A DNA stretch of 64,000 nucleotides. It comes from Bremerella sp. JC817. GTDB lineage: Bacteria; Planctomycetota; Planctomycetia; Pirellulales; Pirellulaceae. Numbering within the stretch: the first letter of the stretch is position 1; the number at the start of each line of letters is the position of its first letter. Shown here piece by piece: positions 18,071-27,974 of the stretch. The stretch is from contig NZ_JBFEFG010000281.1 in NCBI RefSeq assembly GCF_040718835.1, positions 434,001-498,000 on the forward strand. The letters run 5' to 3'. The notes below the pieces were generated by a model that worked only from the letters and a program-made list of their open reading frames with translations, was not told the DNA's origin and did not search any database. The position numbers were made by a program, and so were the translations under genes.

Positions 18071-18126
18071 CGATATCCTTTCCACTCGAAAATCTTCCGT
18101 GGACTTCACGCGGATAAGCGGAAGCG

Positions 18127-19533
18127 TCAGATGTGATGGAGATGGTCATCTTCTTCCGGCAGAGTGCCTGCCATCAGACGACCGATCGGTTGGGTCGTTT
18201 TGAATCGCATCAGCACGATTCGCACGCTGGCAGTAATGGGTGCCGCCAGCAGCATGCCAACCGGGCCCCATAGCATGCCGAAGAATGCCAGAGCCAACAA
18301 GATGGTGGCTGGGTGAAGTTGCAGACCATCTCCCATAATCTTCGGTTCGATCACGTTCCCCATGGTCATCTGCACAGCCCCTGGCAAGGCAACCGCCAAG
18401 GTGATAGTCATCGGGGAATCGAACTGCACGATCGCGATCGGAATCGGCAACAGTGTGGCGATGATCGAACCAATCGAGGGGATGAAATTCAAACAGAAGG
18501 CAATCAGTCCAAACATCGAAGCGAACTGCATCCCAATCATCGACAGACAGCCCCACACCAACAACCCGGTCACCCCCGAGATAAAGAACTTGGTGGCGAT
18601 GTATTTCCGAACGTTGCGGTCGATCTCGGCATAAAGCCCCTTCGAGATCTTGTACGGATCGCGCCCCGCCAGCAGGAAGCCGACGAAGATCGATGTCAGC
18701 ACCGTGCTACTGATAATGTTCAGCAGCGTTGCCCCGGCCTGGGTGGCCAACTGGGGTGCTTCCTGGCGGATCTGATTCATGAACGAACGAAAGAGCTGCT
18801 GCGTTCGATTGACCTTCTTTTCTTCTTTACCGGACTTCTCGTCAGAGCTTTCCGTGCCGTCCTTTTCATTGGACTTGGAATCGTCGGCCGAGTCTTCTGC
18901 CGGAGCTGCCTCGTCAGTGCTGACAGGGTCAGAGTCGGCGGTCATCGGTGCGTCATCAGGCGAAGCAGATTCATCTTCGGTTGACTCTTCGGGCGATTCA
19001 TCCGAGCCACTCTCGTCGGTGGGTGGTTCCTCTTCAGCCGGTTCCGCAGAACCATCGCCGGCATCTGAGTCTTCCGTTTCCTCGATCGGAACTTCCGGGA
19101 TCTTAATCAGTGGAGGCGTATCGCCCCCTTCTTCAATCCCGCTGATCTTGTCCATCACGCGCGAAGCCCATTCGAGCGGGCCTTCGAGTCGATGCTCGAG
19201 CTTGGCCATGAATGCCTTGTCGTTGGCAACGGCAGTCATGTTCTGGACGACCGTCGATCCAAGAAATGCCATCAGCACCAGGACCAACACCACCATCAAA
19301 AGTGTCAACGAAACCGCAATGAAGCGACTGAACTTCAGCCGAATCATCTGGAAGTCGACGATCGGTGCCACGAGGTAGTTAAGAAATAACGCGAGCGTAA
19401 ACGGCACCAGAACCGCTCGGGCATAGCTGAGCCCGAACGAAAACGCCACGAATGCCAGCACCAGAAGTGCCCCGGTCTGAAGCCACGATTGTTCTTCCGT
19501 TAGCTTCTTGACCGATAGTCCTTCCTGATTCAT
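18127..19533 (-). CDS. AI-2E family transporter with large acidic insertion
   Basis: 468 residues, starting at ATG 19533 with GGGGAG six bases upstream. The N-terminal pair of membrane helices (residues about 17-75) and the C-terminal set with FCLNFIPSIGSIIATLLPIPIA and ALPGAVQMTMGNVIEPKIMG are diagnostic of the AI-2E/YhhQ-PerM permease family. Between helices, about residues 135-250 form a Ser/Asp/Glu/Pro-rich disordered insertion not found in the usual 350-residue members. The substrate is unknown; the family name does not prove autoinducer export. Confidence 0.9.
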   Translation of the reverse strand: MNQEGLSVKKLTEEQSWLQTGALLVLAFVAFSFGLSYARAVLVPFTLALFLNYLVAPIVDFQMIRLKFSRFIAVSLTLLMVVLVLVLMAFLGSTVVQNMTAVANDKAFMAKLEHRLEGPLEWASRVMDKISGIEEGGDTPPLIKIPEVPIEETEDSDAGDGSAEPAEEEPPTDESGSDESPEESTEDESASPDDAPMTADSDPVSTDEAAPAEDSADDSKSNEKDGTESSDEKSGKEEKKVNRTQQLFRSFMNQIRQEAPQLATQAGATLLNIISSTVLTSIFVGFLLAGRDPYKISKGLYAEIDRNVRKYIATKFFISGVTGLLVWGCLSMIGMQFASMFGLIAFCLNFIPSIGSIIATLLPIPIAIVQFDSPMTITLAVALPGAVQMTMGNVIEPKIMGDGLQLHPATILLALAFFGMLWGPVGMLLAAPITASVRIVLMRFKTTQPIGRLMAGTLPEEDDHLHHI

Positions 19534-19626
19534 CGGTTCTCCCCTGTTCGCCTTTCTCTACGATGTCGGAAGGTATTATCCCCGCGACATGGGTAGGCGT
19601 GCAATGGGATGGATCGGGCGAATCGG

Positions 19627-21501
19627 CTACTGGCTGAGCTCTTTTGTCAGATCTTGCAGCAAGCGGGGAACATAGCTGCCCATTCGAGGTGGGGCCTGCT
19701 TCGATCCATTAGGGAGTTTTGCCAGCACCGGGGCGAGCGGCTTGGCCTTTTCGTCCATGGCATCGATGGAATTCAATGCCAGCATCGAAACATAAACGCC
19801 GTTTTCAACAGGATCGGCCAATGGCCCTAAGGTCTCGATCGCTAACTGGACATCTTCGTCGTTGCCATAGCAGCCCAACGCTTCCGCCGCGATACAGCGT
19901 ACGCTGAGGGACTCATCTTCCAGTGCCGCGCGAAGCTGCGATCGGGCCTGGTCGACACCCTTTTCCTTCTGCATCAAAATCCCGAGTGCCGCCCAATAAC
20001 GAACGACGTTGTCGGAGTTACTCAGCAGGTTCGTCAAACGTGGCAACTGATTCGGATCGCGTCGCGAAGCCATCGCTGCAGCGGCCATCACGTTTTTCAT
20101 CTCGTACTGCTGCTCGTCGTGTCCCCATTCATATGGCGAACGATCGCCTCGCTTCTTGTGGATCTCGTCTTCCGGCAGAAAACCGATGTCGCGAATCTCG
20201 AGTTGCCACTTCGTCAACGCGGTCTTCAGTTCTTCGAGCTTCGCTTGGGCCTTCGGGTGATCGGCGATGTTATGAACCTCGTCCGGATCGTTTTGCAGGT
20301 CGTACAGTTCTTCGGTTGGCTTCTCTTCCCAGAAAGCACTCTGAGCTTCGTTCAACTTTCCTTCGTCATACATCTGCTTCCAGACTTGGGTGGTCGGCGT
20401 CTGGAACATGTAGTCGATGTGCTGACCGTAGATCTTGTGCGGCATGAAATTGCGGATGTAAACGTAACGACCATCGGTCACCGTGCGGACCATGTCGTAG
20501 CGTTCGTCCATGCGCCCGCGGAAACCAAACATGTACTTGGGCGGCTTGGTCTGAAATTCGCCCATGAACGCATCGCCTTGCATCCATGGCTTCGGCTCGA
20601 CACCGGCCAGGCTCAAAACGGTTGGGGCCAGATCGATGAAACCGACCAGCCGATCCGACACACCGCCGACCTGGTATTCTTTCGGAGCCAGATCTTTGTA
20701 TTTCTCAGGCACATGCACGATCATCGGCACGTGCAGCCCAGAGTCGTATGGCCAGCGTTTGCTGCGAGGCATCCCGCTTCCATGGTCGCCGTAATAAAAA
20801 ATAATCGTGTCTTCTTCCAGGCCGTCTTCCTTCAATTGCTTCAATACGCGGCCGACCTGCTGATCCATCTCGGTGATCTTGTCGTAGTACTGTGCCCAGT
20901 CGCGTCGTACTTCAGGAGTGTCCGGATGATAAGCAGGCACACGAGCCTTGGCCGGATCATGCACTGGCGTATGAGGGCGTTTGCGAATCTGGCTTTCGTG
21001 ACTCACCGTGAAGTTGAAGACCGAGAAGAACGGCTTCCCTTCCGGGCGATCTCGCCAATGGGCCTTGCCGCTGGAGGCATCCCAGACGAATCCATCTTTG
21101 CCGAGGTTGTAGTCTTCCTTGGAATTGTTCGTACAGTAATAGCCTGCTTCATGCAGGTAATACGGGAACATGTGGAAGTCGCTCGGCAGCACGGTGTTGC
21201 TTCGCATGTGCTCGGCACCGGTCGCCGGTGGATAGATGCCCGAAATAATCGTTGTACGAGCCGGGGCACAAACGGGTGCGTTCGACCACGCACGCTTGTA
21301 ACGCATGCCCTTCGCTGCGATCGAATCGATATTCGGCGAGTCGGCATACTTGTCGCCGTAGCACCCCAGTTCCGGGCCGTTGTCTTCGCTGGTGATCCAC
21401 AAAATATTGGGCAGCTTCTGAGTTGTGGCATCCTCGGCGAATGCCGAGCCAAGCGGGGCAACAAGCCAAAGCGCGACAACAAGCAAAACCATGCGCGACA
21501 T
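19627..21501 (-). CDS. Secreted sulfatase with C-terminal HEAT-like repeats
   Basis: 624 residues with signal peptide (MVLLVVALWLVAPLGSAFA). The catalytic motif CAPAR (Cys78-Arg82) is the formylglycine-modified type, and the metal site residues SEDNGPELGCYGD and YYGDHGSGMPR are present. Residues beyond about 470 (LTNLLSNSDNVVRYWAALG and following) look like HEAT/armadillo repeats, a fusion frequent in planctomycete sulfatases. It would release sulfate from organic esters, probably sulfated polysaccharides, outside the inner membrane; the substrate cannot be predicted. Maturation needs a formylglycine-generating enzyme not in this window. Confidence 0.93.
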   Translation of the reverse strand: MSRMVLLVVALWLVAPLGSAFAEDATTQKLPNILWITSEDNGPELGCYGDKYADSPNIDSIAAKGMRYKRAWSNAPVCAPARTTIISGIYPPATGAEHMRSNTVLPSDFHMFPYYLHEAGYYCTNNSKEDYNLGKDGFVWDASSGKAHWRDRPEGKPFFSVFNFTVSHESQIRKRPHTPVHDPAKARVPAYHPDTPEVRRDWAQYYDKITEMDQQVGRVLKQLKEDGLEEDTIIFYYGDHGSGMPRSKRWPYDSGLHVPMIVHVPEKYKDLAPKEYQVGGVSDRLVGFIDLAPTVLSLAGVEPKPWMQGDAFMGEFQTKPPKYMFGFRGRMDERYDMVRTVTDGRYVYIRNFMPHKIYGQHIDYMFQTPTTQVWKQMYDEGKLNEAQSAFWEEKPTEELYDLQNDPDEVHNIADHPKAQAKLEELKTALTKWQLEIRDIGFLPEDEIHKKRGDRSPYEWGHDEQQYEMKNVMAAAAMASRRDPNQLPRLTNLLSNSDNVVRYWAALGILMQKEKGVDQARSQLRAALEDESLSVRCIAAEALGCYGNDEDVQLAIETLGPLADPVENGVYVSMLALNSIDAMDEKAKPLAPVLAKLPNGSKQAPPRMGSYVPRLLQDLTKELSQ

Positions 21502-21689
21502 GAAGGGGCTCTCTGGGGCTGGTGGGAATCGGGGGGATTGGAAGAGGTGCTGGCACCGAAGTGACCTTCATCCTACCTCGCCGGAAACCGTTTGTCATTC
21601 ATTCCCTGATCCTGAATTTTCCTTGCTGGCATCGACGATCTTGTTGAAAATACGCAGACCTCAACCCCCATCTTCGTCGAAAGCCCACC

Positions 21690-22592
21690 ATGCCCCCTTC
21701 TCTGCCCCCAATCATCGATACGCATCAGCATCTTTGGGATCCGGAACAGCTGGATCTTCCCTGGCTGAAGAACGCCGGACCGCCTCTCGCAGGTCGGCAT
21801 TGGGCAGAAGAATATCGCACGGCGACCGAAGGCGTGCCGATCGCCGCTTCGATTTACATGGAAGTCGACGCCGATCCTGCGCAAAAGCTTAAAGAAGCGG
21901 ACTTGGTGCTGAAGCTGATCGAATCGGATTCGAGCCCAACCAAGGGAGCCATCCTCTCGGCGAACCCAGGCGCCGATGGCTTTCGCAAATTTGTCGATCG
22001 ATTTCGTAACGACGACCGGGTCAAAGGGTATCGCCAGGTCCTTCATGGCGGAACGACGCCTGCCGGTTATTGCCTCAGCGAAAAGTTCATGGCGAACTGC
22101 CGCTACCTCGGATCGCAGGGCAAGACCTTCGATCTCTGCCTGCGAACGCCGGAATTGCGGGATGCCGTCCGGTTGGCGGCGGCCTGTCCCGAGACGACGT
22201 TTGTGATCGACCACTGCGGCAACGCCGATCCGAAAGCGTTCTTCACGAAAGACGATACGCGCAACGTTCGCCCGTCGCACGATGCTCAGCGGTGGCGTGA
22301 CGACATGATCGAATTGGCGCATCAGCCTAATTTACATTGCAAGATTTCGGGAATCGTTGCCCGCGTGCCCGATGAATGGTCCGCCGATGATTTGCGGCCG
22401 ATTGTCGAGCATTGCCGCGAAACATTTGGTGAGTCGCGAATTGTGTTTGGCAGCGACTGGCCGGTCTGCAAGATGGGAGCGAGCTTGAAAGAATGGGTTG
22501 CCGCCCTGGCTGAAATCATCGCTCCTTGGCCACGCGATGCTCAGCAGAAACTTCTGAGCGAAAACGCTCGCAAGATCTATCACCTCGCATAG
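21690..22592 (+). CDS. Amidohydrolase-2 family metal-dependent hydrolase
   Basis: 300 residues, cytoplasmic. The metal-binding IIDTHQHLWDP is at residues 7-17 and FVIDHCGN, IVFGSDWPVC and a final helix follow in amidohydrolase-2 order. This subgroup includes L-fuconolactonase and 2-pyrone-4,6-dicarboxylate lactonase, so a sugar-lactone or related hydrolysis is plausible and would match the neighbouring sulfatase in polysaccharide use (inference). The gene is divergent from the sulfatase with 188 bases between. Confidence 0.88.
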   Translation: MPPSLPPIIDTHQHLWDPEQLDLPWLKNAGPPLAGRHWAEEYRTATEGVPIAASIYMEVDADPAQKLKEADLVLKLIESDSSPTKGAILSANPGADGFRKFVDRFRNDDRVKGYRQVLHGGTTPAGYCLSEKFMANCRYLGSQGKTFDLCLRTPELRDAVRLAAACPETTFVIDHCGNADPKAFFTKDDTRNVRPSHDAQRWRDDMIELAHQPNLHCKISGIVARVPDEWSADDLRPIVEHCRETFGESRIVFGSDWPVCKMGASLKEWVAALAEIIAPWPRDAQQKLLSENARKIYHLA

Positions 22593-22610
22593 AAGCGACG
22601 CATTCGAAAA

Positions 22611-22655
22611 AAGAAAGCGAGGACGCCTGCTGCCGCACGACGTCCCCGCTTCCAG
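22611..22655. terminator. Likely bidirectional intrinsic terminator
   Basis: AAGCGAGGACG at 22615-22625 pairs with CGTCCCCGCTT at 22641-22651 with one mismatch; an A-run (22607-22616) precedes it, giving a T tract for the minus-strand surface-protein gene. Confidence 0.65.
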
Positions 22656-22683
22656 GGTTCACTTGTTTACCTTACCGATTGGC

Positions 22684-25600
22684 TTAGCCAATGTTGCAAG
22701 GATGGAACAGGTCGTCAATTTCCGACATATCTTCGGCGATGACGTCAATTCCTTCCGATTCTTCCGCTTCGCCGGTGGCGGCGGCGGAAACAGCGATCAG
22801 GATGCTATCGGCGTCGACCTTCGAGCCGCCCAGACCGGTATTACCCAGGTCGTCGGTCACGATGGTCAGCGTGGCATTCCCTTCAAAGTCGGCATTCGGC
22901 GTGTAGATCAAACCGTTGAGCAACGAGTTGATCTGATCGATCGAACCGATCAGCTTGTGACGGTCGCTCTCGAAACCGTTCGACAAGGTGAGCACACCGC
23001 TATCGACACTGACGGTCACTTCGACCAGGGCGTCCCCAGCATCGGCATCCGACACCGAGATGGCGTTGCCGTTGGCATCGTCAAAGACGATTGGGGTGAC
23101 CGAATCGGTAGCCTGATCGCCAGGAACCGAGTTCACAGGGGCCGCGTTCTGATTTTCGGCACCGCTAGGAGCGGAGACGGTAATCGTCACAGTAGCATCC
23201 GAGGTCAAACCAAGGGCATCAGTCACGGTGTAGGTGAAGTTCACCACTTCCGGTTCCGCCAGGTCTTCAAAGTTGCCATTCGGATCGAAGGTCATGCTGC
23301 CATCGGCATTCAGCGTCAGCAGAGCACCCGATTCGAGTTCGATTGGCGTACCGACGTTAGCAGCGTCACCGTTGACGGCCGAGACCGACAAGACGTCGCC
23401 GTTGTCTGCATCGGTATCGTTCATCAGAACGCCCGAGACAGTCAGCGTCAGGGCCGTGTCGGACTGGGTAGCGAAGGCATCGTCACCCGCGACAGGAGCG
23501 TCGTTCACACCAGTGACGGTGATCTCGACATCGGAAGAAACCGAAGCACCTGAGCTATCGGTCGCGGTGTACGAAACCGTTTCGACCGCGGTCTCCCCTT
23601 CGGCCAGACCAGCGTACTGATCGGCTGGATCGAAGCTGAGGCTACCGTCGGCATTGATTACAACGATCGCACCCGAATCGAATTCGATGACGTTACCGAC
23701 GTTCGCGGCATCGCCGTTCACTTCGGTAACCGTCAGGGCATCGCCACTGTCGTTGGTCAACACACCGCTCGCATCCACGTCCAATGGCGTGTTCGCGTCG
23801 GTACCGAAGCTATCGGCTTCAGCCGTTGGGCCCAACACAACTTCGTTCACCGTCAGGACGAACGTTTCGACCGTGGTCTCTTCGCCATCGCTCACGCTGA
23901 TGGTGATGGTAGCCGAACCGGTTGCCCCAGCCAGAGGCGTGACCACCAAGGTCTTATCGGCACCGTCGCCAGTCAGAATGATACCAGTCGGATCGACCAA
24001 TTCGGCATTGTCCGATTCGACACTGACGACCAGTTCTTCCACTGCCGTTTCAGCGTCACCAATGGTGAAGACGAGCGGGTCGGTGGCGGTGTCTTGATCA
24101 ATCGTTTGATCGTCGACCGAGGTCACGGTTGGAACGGTGTTTTCGGCACCGACTTCACTTACGGTCAGCACGAAGGTTTCGACCGAAGTCTCTTCGCCAT
24201 CGCTCACGCTGATGGTGATGGTGGCCGAACCCGTCGCACCTGCCAGCGGCGTGACGATCAAGGTCTTATCAGCACCTTCACCGGTCACGATGATCCCAGC
24301 TGGATCGACCAGTTCCGCGTTGTCCGATTCGACGGAGACCGTCAATTCTTCGGCAGCGGTTTCGGCGTCACCAATGGTGAACAGCAGTGGATCGGTCGCG
24401 GTGTCCTGATCAATCGCTTGATCTTCGACCGAGCTGATGGTTGGAGCGGTGTTGCCAACGCCCACTTCATTGACAGTCAGAACGAAGGTTTCGATCGAAG
24501 TCTCTTCACCGTCGCTCACGCTGATGGTGATCGTTGCCGAACCCGTCGCACCTGCCAGAGGCGTAACGACCAGGGTCTTTTCGGTACCGTCGCCGGTCAG
24601 AATGATGCCGGTCGGATCGACCAATTCAGCATTGTCCGACTCGACGCTGACGACTAGTTCTTCGACGGCCGTTTCGGCATCACCGATGGTGAAGACGAGC
24701 GGATCGGTAACGGTGTCCTGATCGATCGTCTGGTCATCGACCGAAGTGATCGTAGGAGCGGTGTTACCGACACCGACTTCGTTGACAGTCAGGACGAAGG
24801 TTTCGACTGAGGTTTCTTCGCCATCGCTCACGCTGATGGTGATCGTGGCCGAACCCGTCGCACCTGCCAGAGGCGTGACCACCAAGGTCTTTTCGGCACC
24901 GTCGCCGGTCAGAATGATACCGGTCGGATCGACCAGGGCGGCATTGTCCGACTCGACACTGACGACCAACTCTTCGGCAGCCGTTTCAGCATCGCTGACG
25001 GTGAAGGCCAGCGCATCGGTCGCCGAATCTTGATCGATCGTTTGATCGTCGATCGTCGTGATCACGGGCGGCGTGTTCTCGGCGACAACTTCCGAAACCG
25101 TCAACACGAACGTTTCGATCGTCGTTTCTTCGCCGTCGCTCACGCTGATCGTGATCGTGGCCGAACCGGTCGCACCTGCCAGCGGCGTGACGACCAATTC
25201 GCGATCGGCACCTTCGCCGGTGATCACCATGCTGGCCGCGTCGACCAGGTCGGTGTTGTCCGACTCAACCGAAACGGTCAGTTCTTCGGCAGCAGTTTCA
25301 GCGTCACCAATGGTGAATGCCATCGGATCTGTAGCCGTGTCCTGATCGATCGACTGGTCTTCCAGCGGCGAAATGGTAGGAACCGTGTTCGCAGCTTCCG
25401 AAATGGTCAGCACGAACGACTGAGCATCGGCCAGGCCATATTGATCGACAGCCAGAACGCGAATGATGTATTCGCCTGCTTCGACTTCCGCGCCAGGGGC
25501 GATCGAAAGCGTGGCTTCGCGACTGCCTGGTTCCTGGGTCAGAGTGACATAGTCAGGCGTTTCGACATCGAGCAGCAGGAACAGTTCGTCCCCTTCGTTC

Positions 25601-26472
25601 GGGTCGGTGGCGGTGATAATGAATTCATCACTCTGGCCTGCTTCCACTGCCTGGTCGGCAATTGGCAAAAGGTCTGGAGGATGATTCACCGCGATGGTGC
25701 TGGTAGCGACCGCACTTTCATATTCGCCGTCGCTTACCGAGATCTCAACCAAACGCGAGGCTGGATCCGCGTCCAGATTCGTGTTGTTGTAGGTCAGCGA
25801 CTTCAGGGCGTTGGCGTAGTTTTCAGCAGTATCTTCGCCGGAGAGGATGATCGAGCCATCCGCGTATTCGACGGTGATATTGGTGCCTTCCACGTTGATC
25901 GAAAGCGACTCGGCTTCACTATCCATCGGATTGGTGAGCGTCACCTTGGCCGACTGAATCATGTCGTCGTTTTCGTCTGAGACCGTCAGATCGCTATCGA
26001 CAACACTGACCGGGCCGTGACCAACCTGGAAGACGGCATCGTAATCGATTCCTTCCTGGTCTTCGCCATTGAGGTCGACAACCGGTCGGCCAACACGAAC
26101 GTCGATTAGCAGCTCTTCGACGTCGGCACTGGACGGCTGGCCGTTTTCAACGGCAATGATTTTAACACTGTACAGACCTTCCTGCTCGGCAGTTGGGGTC
26201 CACTGGAAATCGCCTGAGAAAGTCATCGACATCCCTTCAGGCCGCTCGTCTCCATCGGGATCGAGCTGATACATGACCATCCTTGGCCCATCTTCCCCTT
26301 CCGTAACCGTTGCGCCCAGCTCGCTGAGATTGAAGCTCAGTGTTTCGCCTGCGAATACGGTTTGCGTGGGGACCGCTGACAAATCCAAGTCCAGCGGAGT
26401 TCCACTCAACATGCTGCGATCTTCCAATTGTTCCCCGAGAGAAGACTTGAACTTGGGGCGTTTGAATCGCAT
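22684..26472 (-). CDS. Giant surface protein: planctomycete extracellular N-terminus, five Ig/cadherin-like repeats, two VCBS-like domains
   Basis: 1262 residues. The N-terminus is basic and contains LEDRSMLSG, the planctomycete extracellular-protein motif, instead of a classical signal peptide. Residues about 25-355 hold cadherin/Ig-like segments; about 360-880 are five tandem 104-residue repeats, each ending GATGSATITISVSDGEETS plus VETFVLTV; about 880-1090 are two DxD-rich repeats with ANTPLDV and GVLTNDS/NDTDAD motifs of the VCBS or tandem-95 kind; the rest is one more Asp-rich beta domain and a short tail ending HPCNIG. The many Asp residues suggest calcium binding. It is probably an adhesin or wall component (inference). 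Long plus-strand open frames here are repeat-driven shadows. Confidence 0.93.
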   Translation of the reverse strand: MRFKRPKFKSSLGEQLEDRSMLSGTPLDLDLSAVPTQTVFAGETLSFNLSELGATVTEGEDGPRMVMYQLDPDGDERPEGMSMTFSGDFQWTPTAEQEGLYSVKIIAVENGQPSSADVEELLIDVRVGRPVVDLNGEDQEGIDYDAVFQVGHGPVSVVDSDLTVSDENDDMIQSAKVTLTNPMDSEAESLSINVEGTNITVEYADGSIILSGEDTAENYANALKSLTYNNTNLDADPASRLVEISVSDGEYESAVATSTIAVNHPPDLLPIADQAVEAGQSDEFIITATDPNEGDELFLLLDVETPDYVTLTQEPGSREATLSIAPGAEVEAGEYIIRVLAVDQYGLADAQSFVLTISEAANTVPTISPLEDQSIDQDTATDPMAFTIGDAETAAEELTVSVESDNTDLVDAASMVITGEGADRELVVTPLAGATGSATITISVSDGEETTIETFVLTVSEVVAENTPPVITTIDDQTIDQDSATDALAFTVSDAETAAEELVVSVESDNAALVDPTGIILTGDGAEKTLVVTPLAGATGSATITISVSDGEETSVETFVLTVNEVGVGNTAPTITSVDDQTIDQDTVTDPLVFTIGDAETAVEELVVSVESDNAELVDPTGIILTGDGTEKTLVVTPLAGATGSATITISVSDGEETSIETFVLTVNEVGVGNTAPTISSVEDQAIDQDTATDPLLFTIGDAETAAEELTVSVESDNAELVDPAGIIVTGEGADKTLIVTPLAGATGSATITISVSDGEETSVETFVLTVSEVGAENTVPTVTSVDDQTIDQDTATDPLVFTIGDAETAVEELVVSVESDNAELVDPTGIILTGDGADKTLVVTPLAGATGSATITISVSDGEETTVETFVLTVNEVVLGPTAEADSFGTDANTPLDVDASGVLTNDSGDALTVTEVNGDAANVGNVIEFDSGAIVVINADGSLSFDPADQYAGLAEGETAVETVSYTATDSSGASVSSDVEITVTGVNDAPVAGDDAFATQSDTALTLTVSGVLMNDTDADNGDVLSVSAVNGDAANVGTPIELESGALLTLNADGSMTFDPNGNFEDLAEPEVVNFTYTVTDALGLTSDATVTITVSAPSGAENQNAAPVNSVPGDQATDSVTPIVFDDANGNAISVSDADAGDALVEVTVSVDSGVLTLSNGFESDRHKLIGSIDQINSLLNGLIYTPNADFEGNATLTIVTDDLGNTGLGGSKVDADSILIAVSAAATGEAEESEGIDVIAEDMSEIDDLFHPCNIG
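23837..25395 (-). repeat. Five tandem 312-bp coding repeats
   Basis: Within the surface-protein gene, a unit of 312 bp (104 codons) recurs five times. Protein identity between units is very high, especially units 2-5, and nucleotide identity is also visible by eye (for example the repeated CGCTCACGCTGATGGTGAT block near 23896, 24208, 24520, 24832 and 25141). This points to recent unequal exchange. Confidence 0.9.
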
Positions 26473-27162
26473 TGAGAATCTCCGTTTAATCAGATGGGCA
26501 ATCGTGAGCCACGCTCCCTTGCGCAGCTGGTTCGAGTGGCATTGTGCGTTCGACTTGAGAAAGTTCCACGGTGCGAAAAGTTTTTTGGGAACTTACTTCA
26601 CCGATAGCGTTGTCGAAGCTGATGAAAGAATTACGCTGCGATCGTAAATGCCTGATGAATGCACCTGCTACCAATCAGAAGCCGCTTCTTTCAGAGAGCG
26701 ATTTCAAGTGCATCGTATTTGCCGTAAGTCCAGCGACAGCCCCTATTCTTGAAGACTTCGCGCGCAGTTTATCAAGAGGTCCACATCCATTGCTCATCAA
26801 CATGTGGGCACCTATCTATGCATGCAGGTAGCACCCGGAAAATCTTTAGAATTCGACTCAAGTTATTGTCGCCAGTCCAAACTGTCCAACGATAGCAGCC
26901 CGCTGACTGGCAAGGGTGACCTACTCCGCTCGTGGGAGAATCACGCCCAAAACTAGCTTTTTGAAGCGAATCTTGGCGGAGAAGATGCCGCAGAAGAACG
27001 TTTGAATGAACGAATGAGCTGGTAAAACTCGCGACAACATGTCTCTTCACTGCGGAGAAACGCAATCTTCATTCGTTGCAGCAGTCGAGAAACCGCGCAA
27101 GCCCGCGCGTGAGACGCTGTCACCTTGGAAGTCAGATCGGCCGAGAGAAATTGCCGACCTCT
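26473..27162. other. Long intergenic region, 690 bases
   Basis: It lies upstream of the surface-protein gene and downstream of the acyl-chain operon. It is visibly more A/T-rich and less patterned than neighbouring coding DNA. Three short open frames (60-97 codons) exist but none has a ribosome-binding site with plausible protein. A small GC hairpin (CGCGC/GCGCG, near 27094-27110) may weakly terminate the operon ending at 27163. Nothing else is seen. Confidence 0.5.
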
Positions 27163-27972
27163 TTATTGCTTCTCTTTCAGCACGCCGCCGATGACATCGC
27201 GATCGAAGTAGTTGATGCTCATGCCAGCATCGACAGCGATGTTCTGGGCCTGAATGCCGCTAGACCGTGGACTCAACAGAAAGACTGCCACGTCGGCGGC
27301 TTCTTGCGTGGTGAGTGCCGCCTTGCGAGGGATGACCTGTTCCGCAAACAGGTAGGCATCGACGTAGCCAGGAATCCCCGCCGAGGCCGACGTCTTTAAC
27401 AAGCTTGGCCCGACCGCATTGAAGCGAACGCGCGAGAAGTTGCTGAAGCTCTTCGTCAGGAACGCTAGTGAAGAATCGAGCGCCGCTTTGATCGGCGCCA
27501 TGAAACCGTAGTTCTCGCTGGCCATCCGGGTGGTCGAGATCGAAATCGTAACCACCGATGCGTCGGGATCGAACATGTCTTTCAACGCATTGGAAAGCTT
27601 CACCAGCGAGAAGCAAGAAATATCGACCGCTTGCAGAAACTGGGCCTTGGTCGTTTCGTGAAACGGCTTCATCCCTTCAGAGTAGTCGGCGAATGCAATC
27701 GAATGCACCAGGCCATGAATCGTTTGCCCGGTTGCCGTCAGTTCGTCACGCAGGCGATCGATCTGATCTTGATGTTCGACATCGCAAACCAATACCTGGC
27801 GATCGGCCAGCAGCTTGGCGGTCGATTCCTTACGGGCTTCGCTGCGGACGACATAAATAACCGTCGCCCCAGCTTCTTCCAGGGTCTTGGCGATATGCCA
27901 GGCGACGCTCTTGCGATTGGCGACCCCAGTGACGACAACGTTCTTGCCCGCCAGCTTCAGAAAATCAGACAC
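27163..27972 (-). CDS. FabI-like enoyl-ACP reductase (SDR), last gene of the acyl-chain cluster
   Basis: 269 residues from GTG at 27972, two bases after the FabZ stop; the frame extends further into fabZ but the FabI-like N-terminus begins here. [20 protein letters not shown] is the FabI-type cofactor loop, and catalytic Tyr155 and Lys162 occur with the YX6K spacing of FabI ([13 protein letters not shown]). The residue aligned with the second FabI tyrosine (E. coli Tyr146) is Ile145 here, so activity or substrate may differ. It would reduce trans-2-enoyl-ACP with NAD(P)H, or a related double bond in the cluster's product. Confidence 0.88.
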   Translation of the reverse strand: MSDFLKLAGKNVVVTGVANRKSVAWHIAKTLEEAGATVIYVVRSEARKESTAKLLADRQVLVCDVEHQDQIDRLRDELTATGQTIHGLVHSIAFADYSEGMKPFHETTKAQFLQAVDISCFSLVKLSNALKDMFDPDASVVTISISTTRMASENYGFMAPIKAALDSSLAFLTKSFSNFSRVRFNAVGPSLLKTSASAGIPGYVDAYLFAEQVIPRKAALTTQEAADVAVFLLSPRSSGIQAQNIAVDAGMSINYFDRDVIGGVLKEKQ

Positions 27973-27974
27973 GT

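Noticed and set aside
20119..21564. 481-codon plus-strand open frame
   Set aside because: Antisense to the sulfatase with its intact CAPAR site.
25030..25980. Long plus-strand open frame (316 codons) and similar ones at 24094-24657, 24437-24721 and 23654-24097
   Set aside because: They lie antisense to the repetitive surface-protein gene; the repeated codon pattern keeps the opposite frames open. No ribosome-binding sites or sensible protein.
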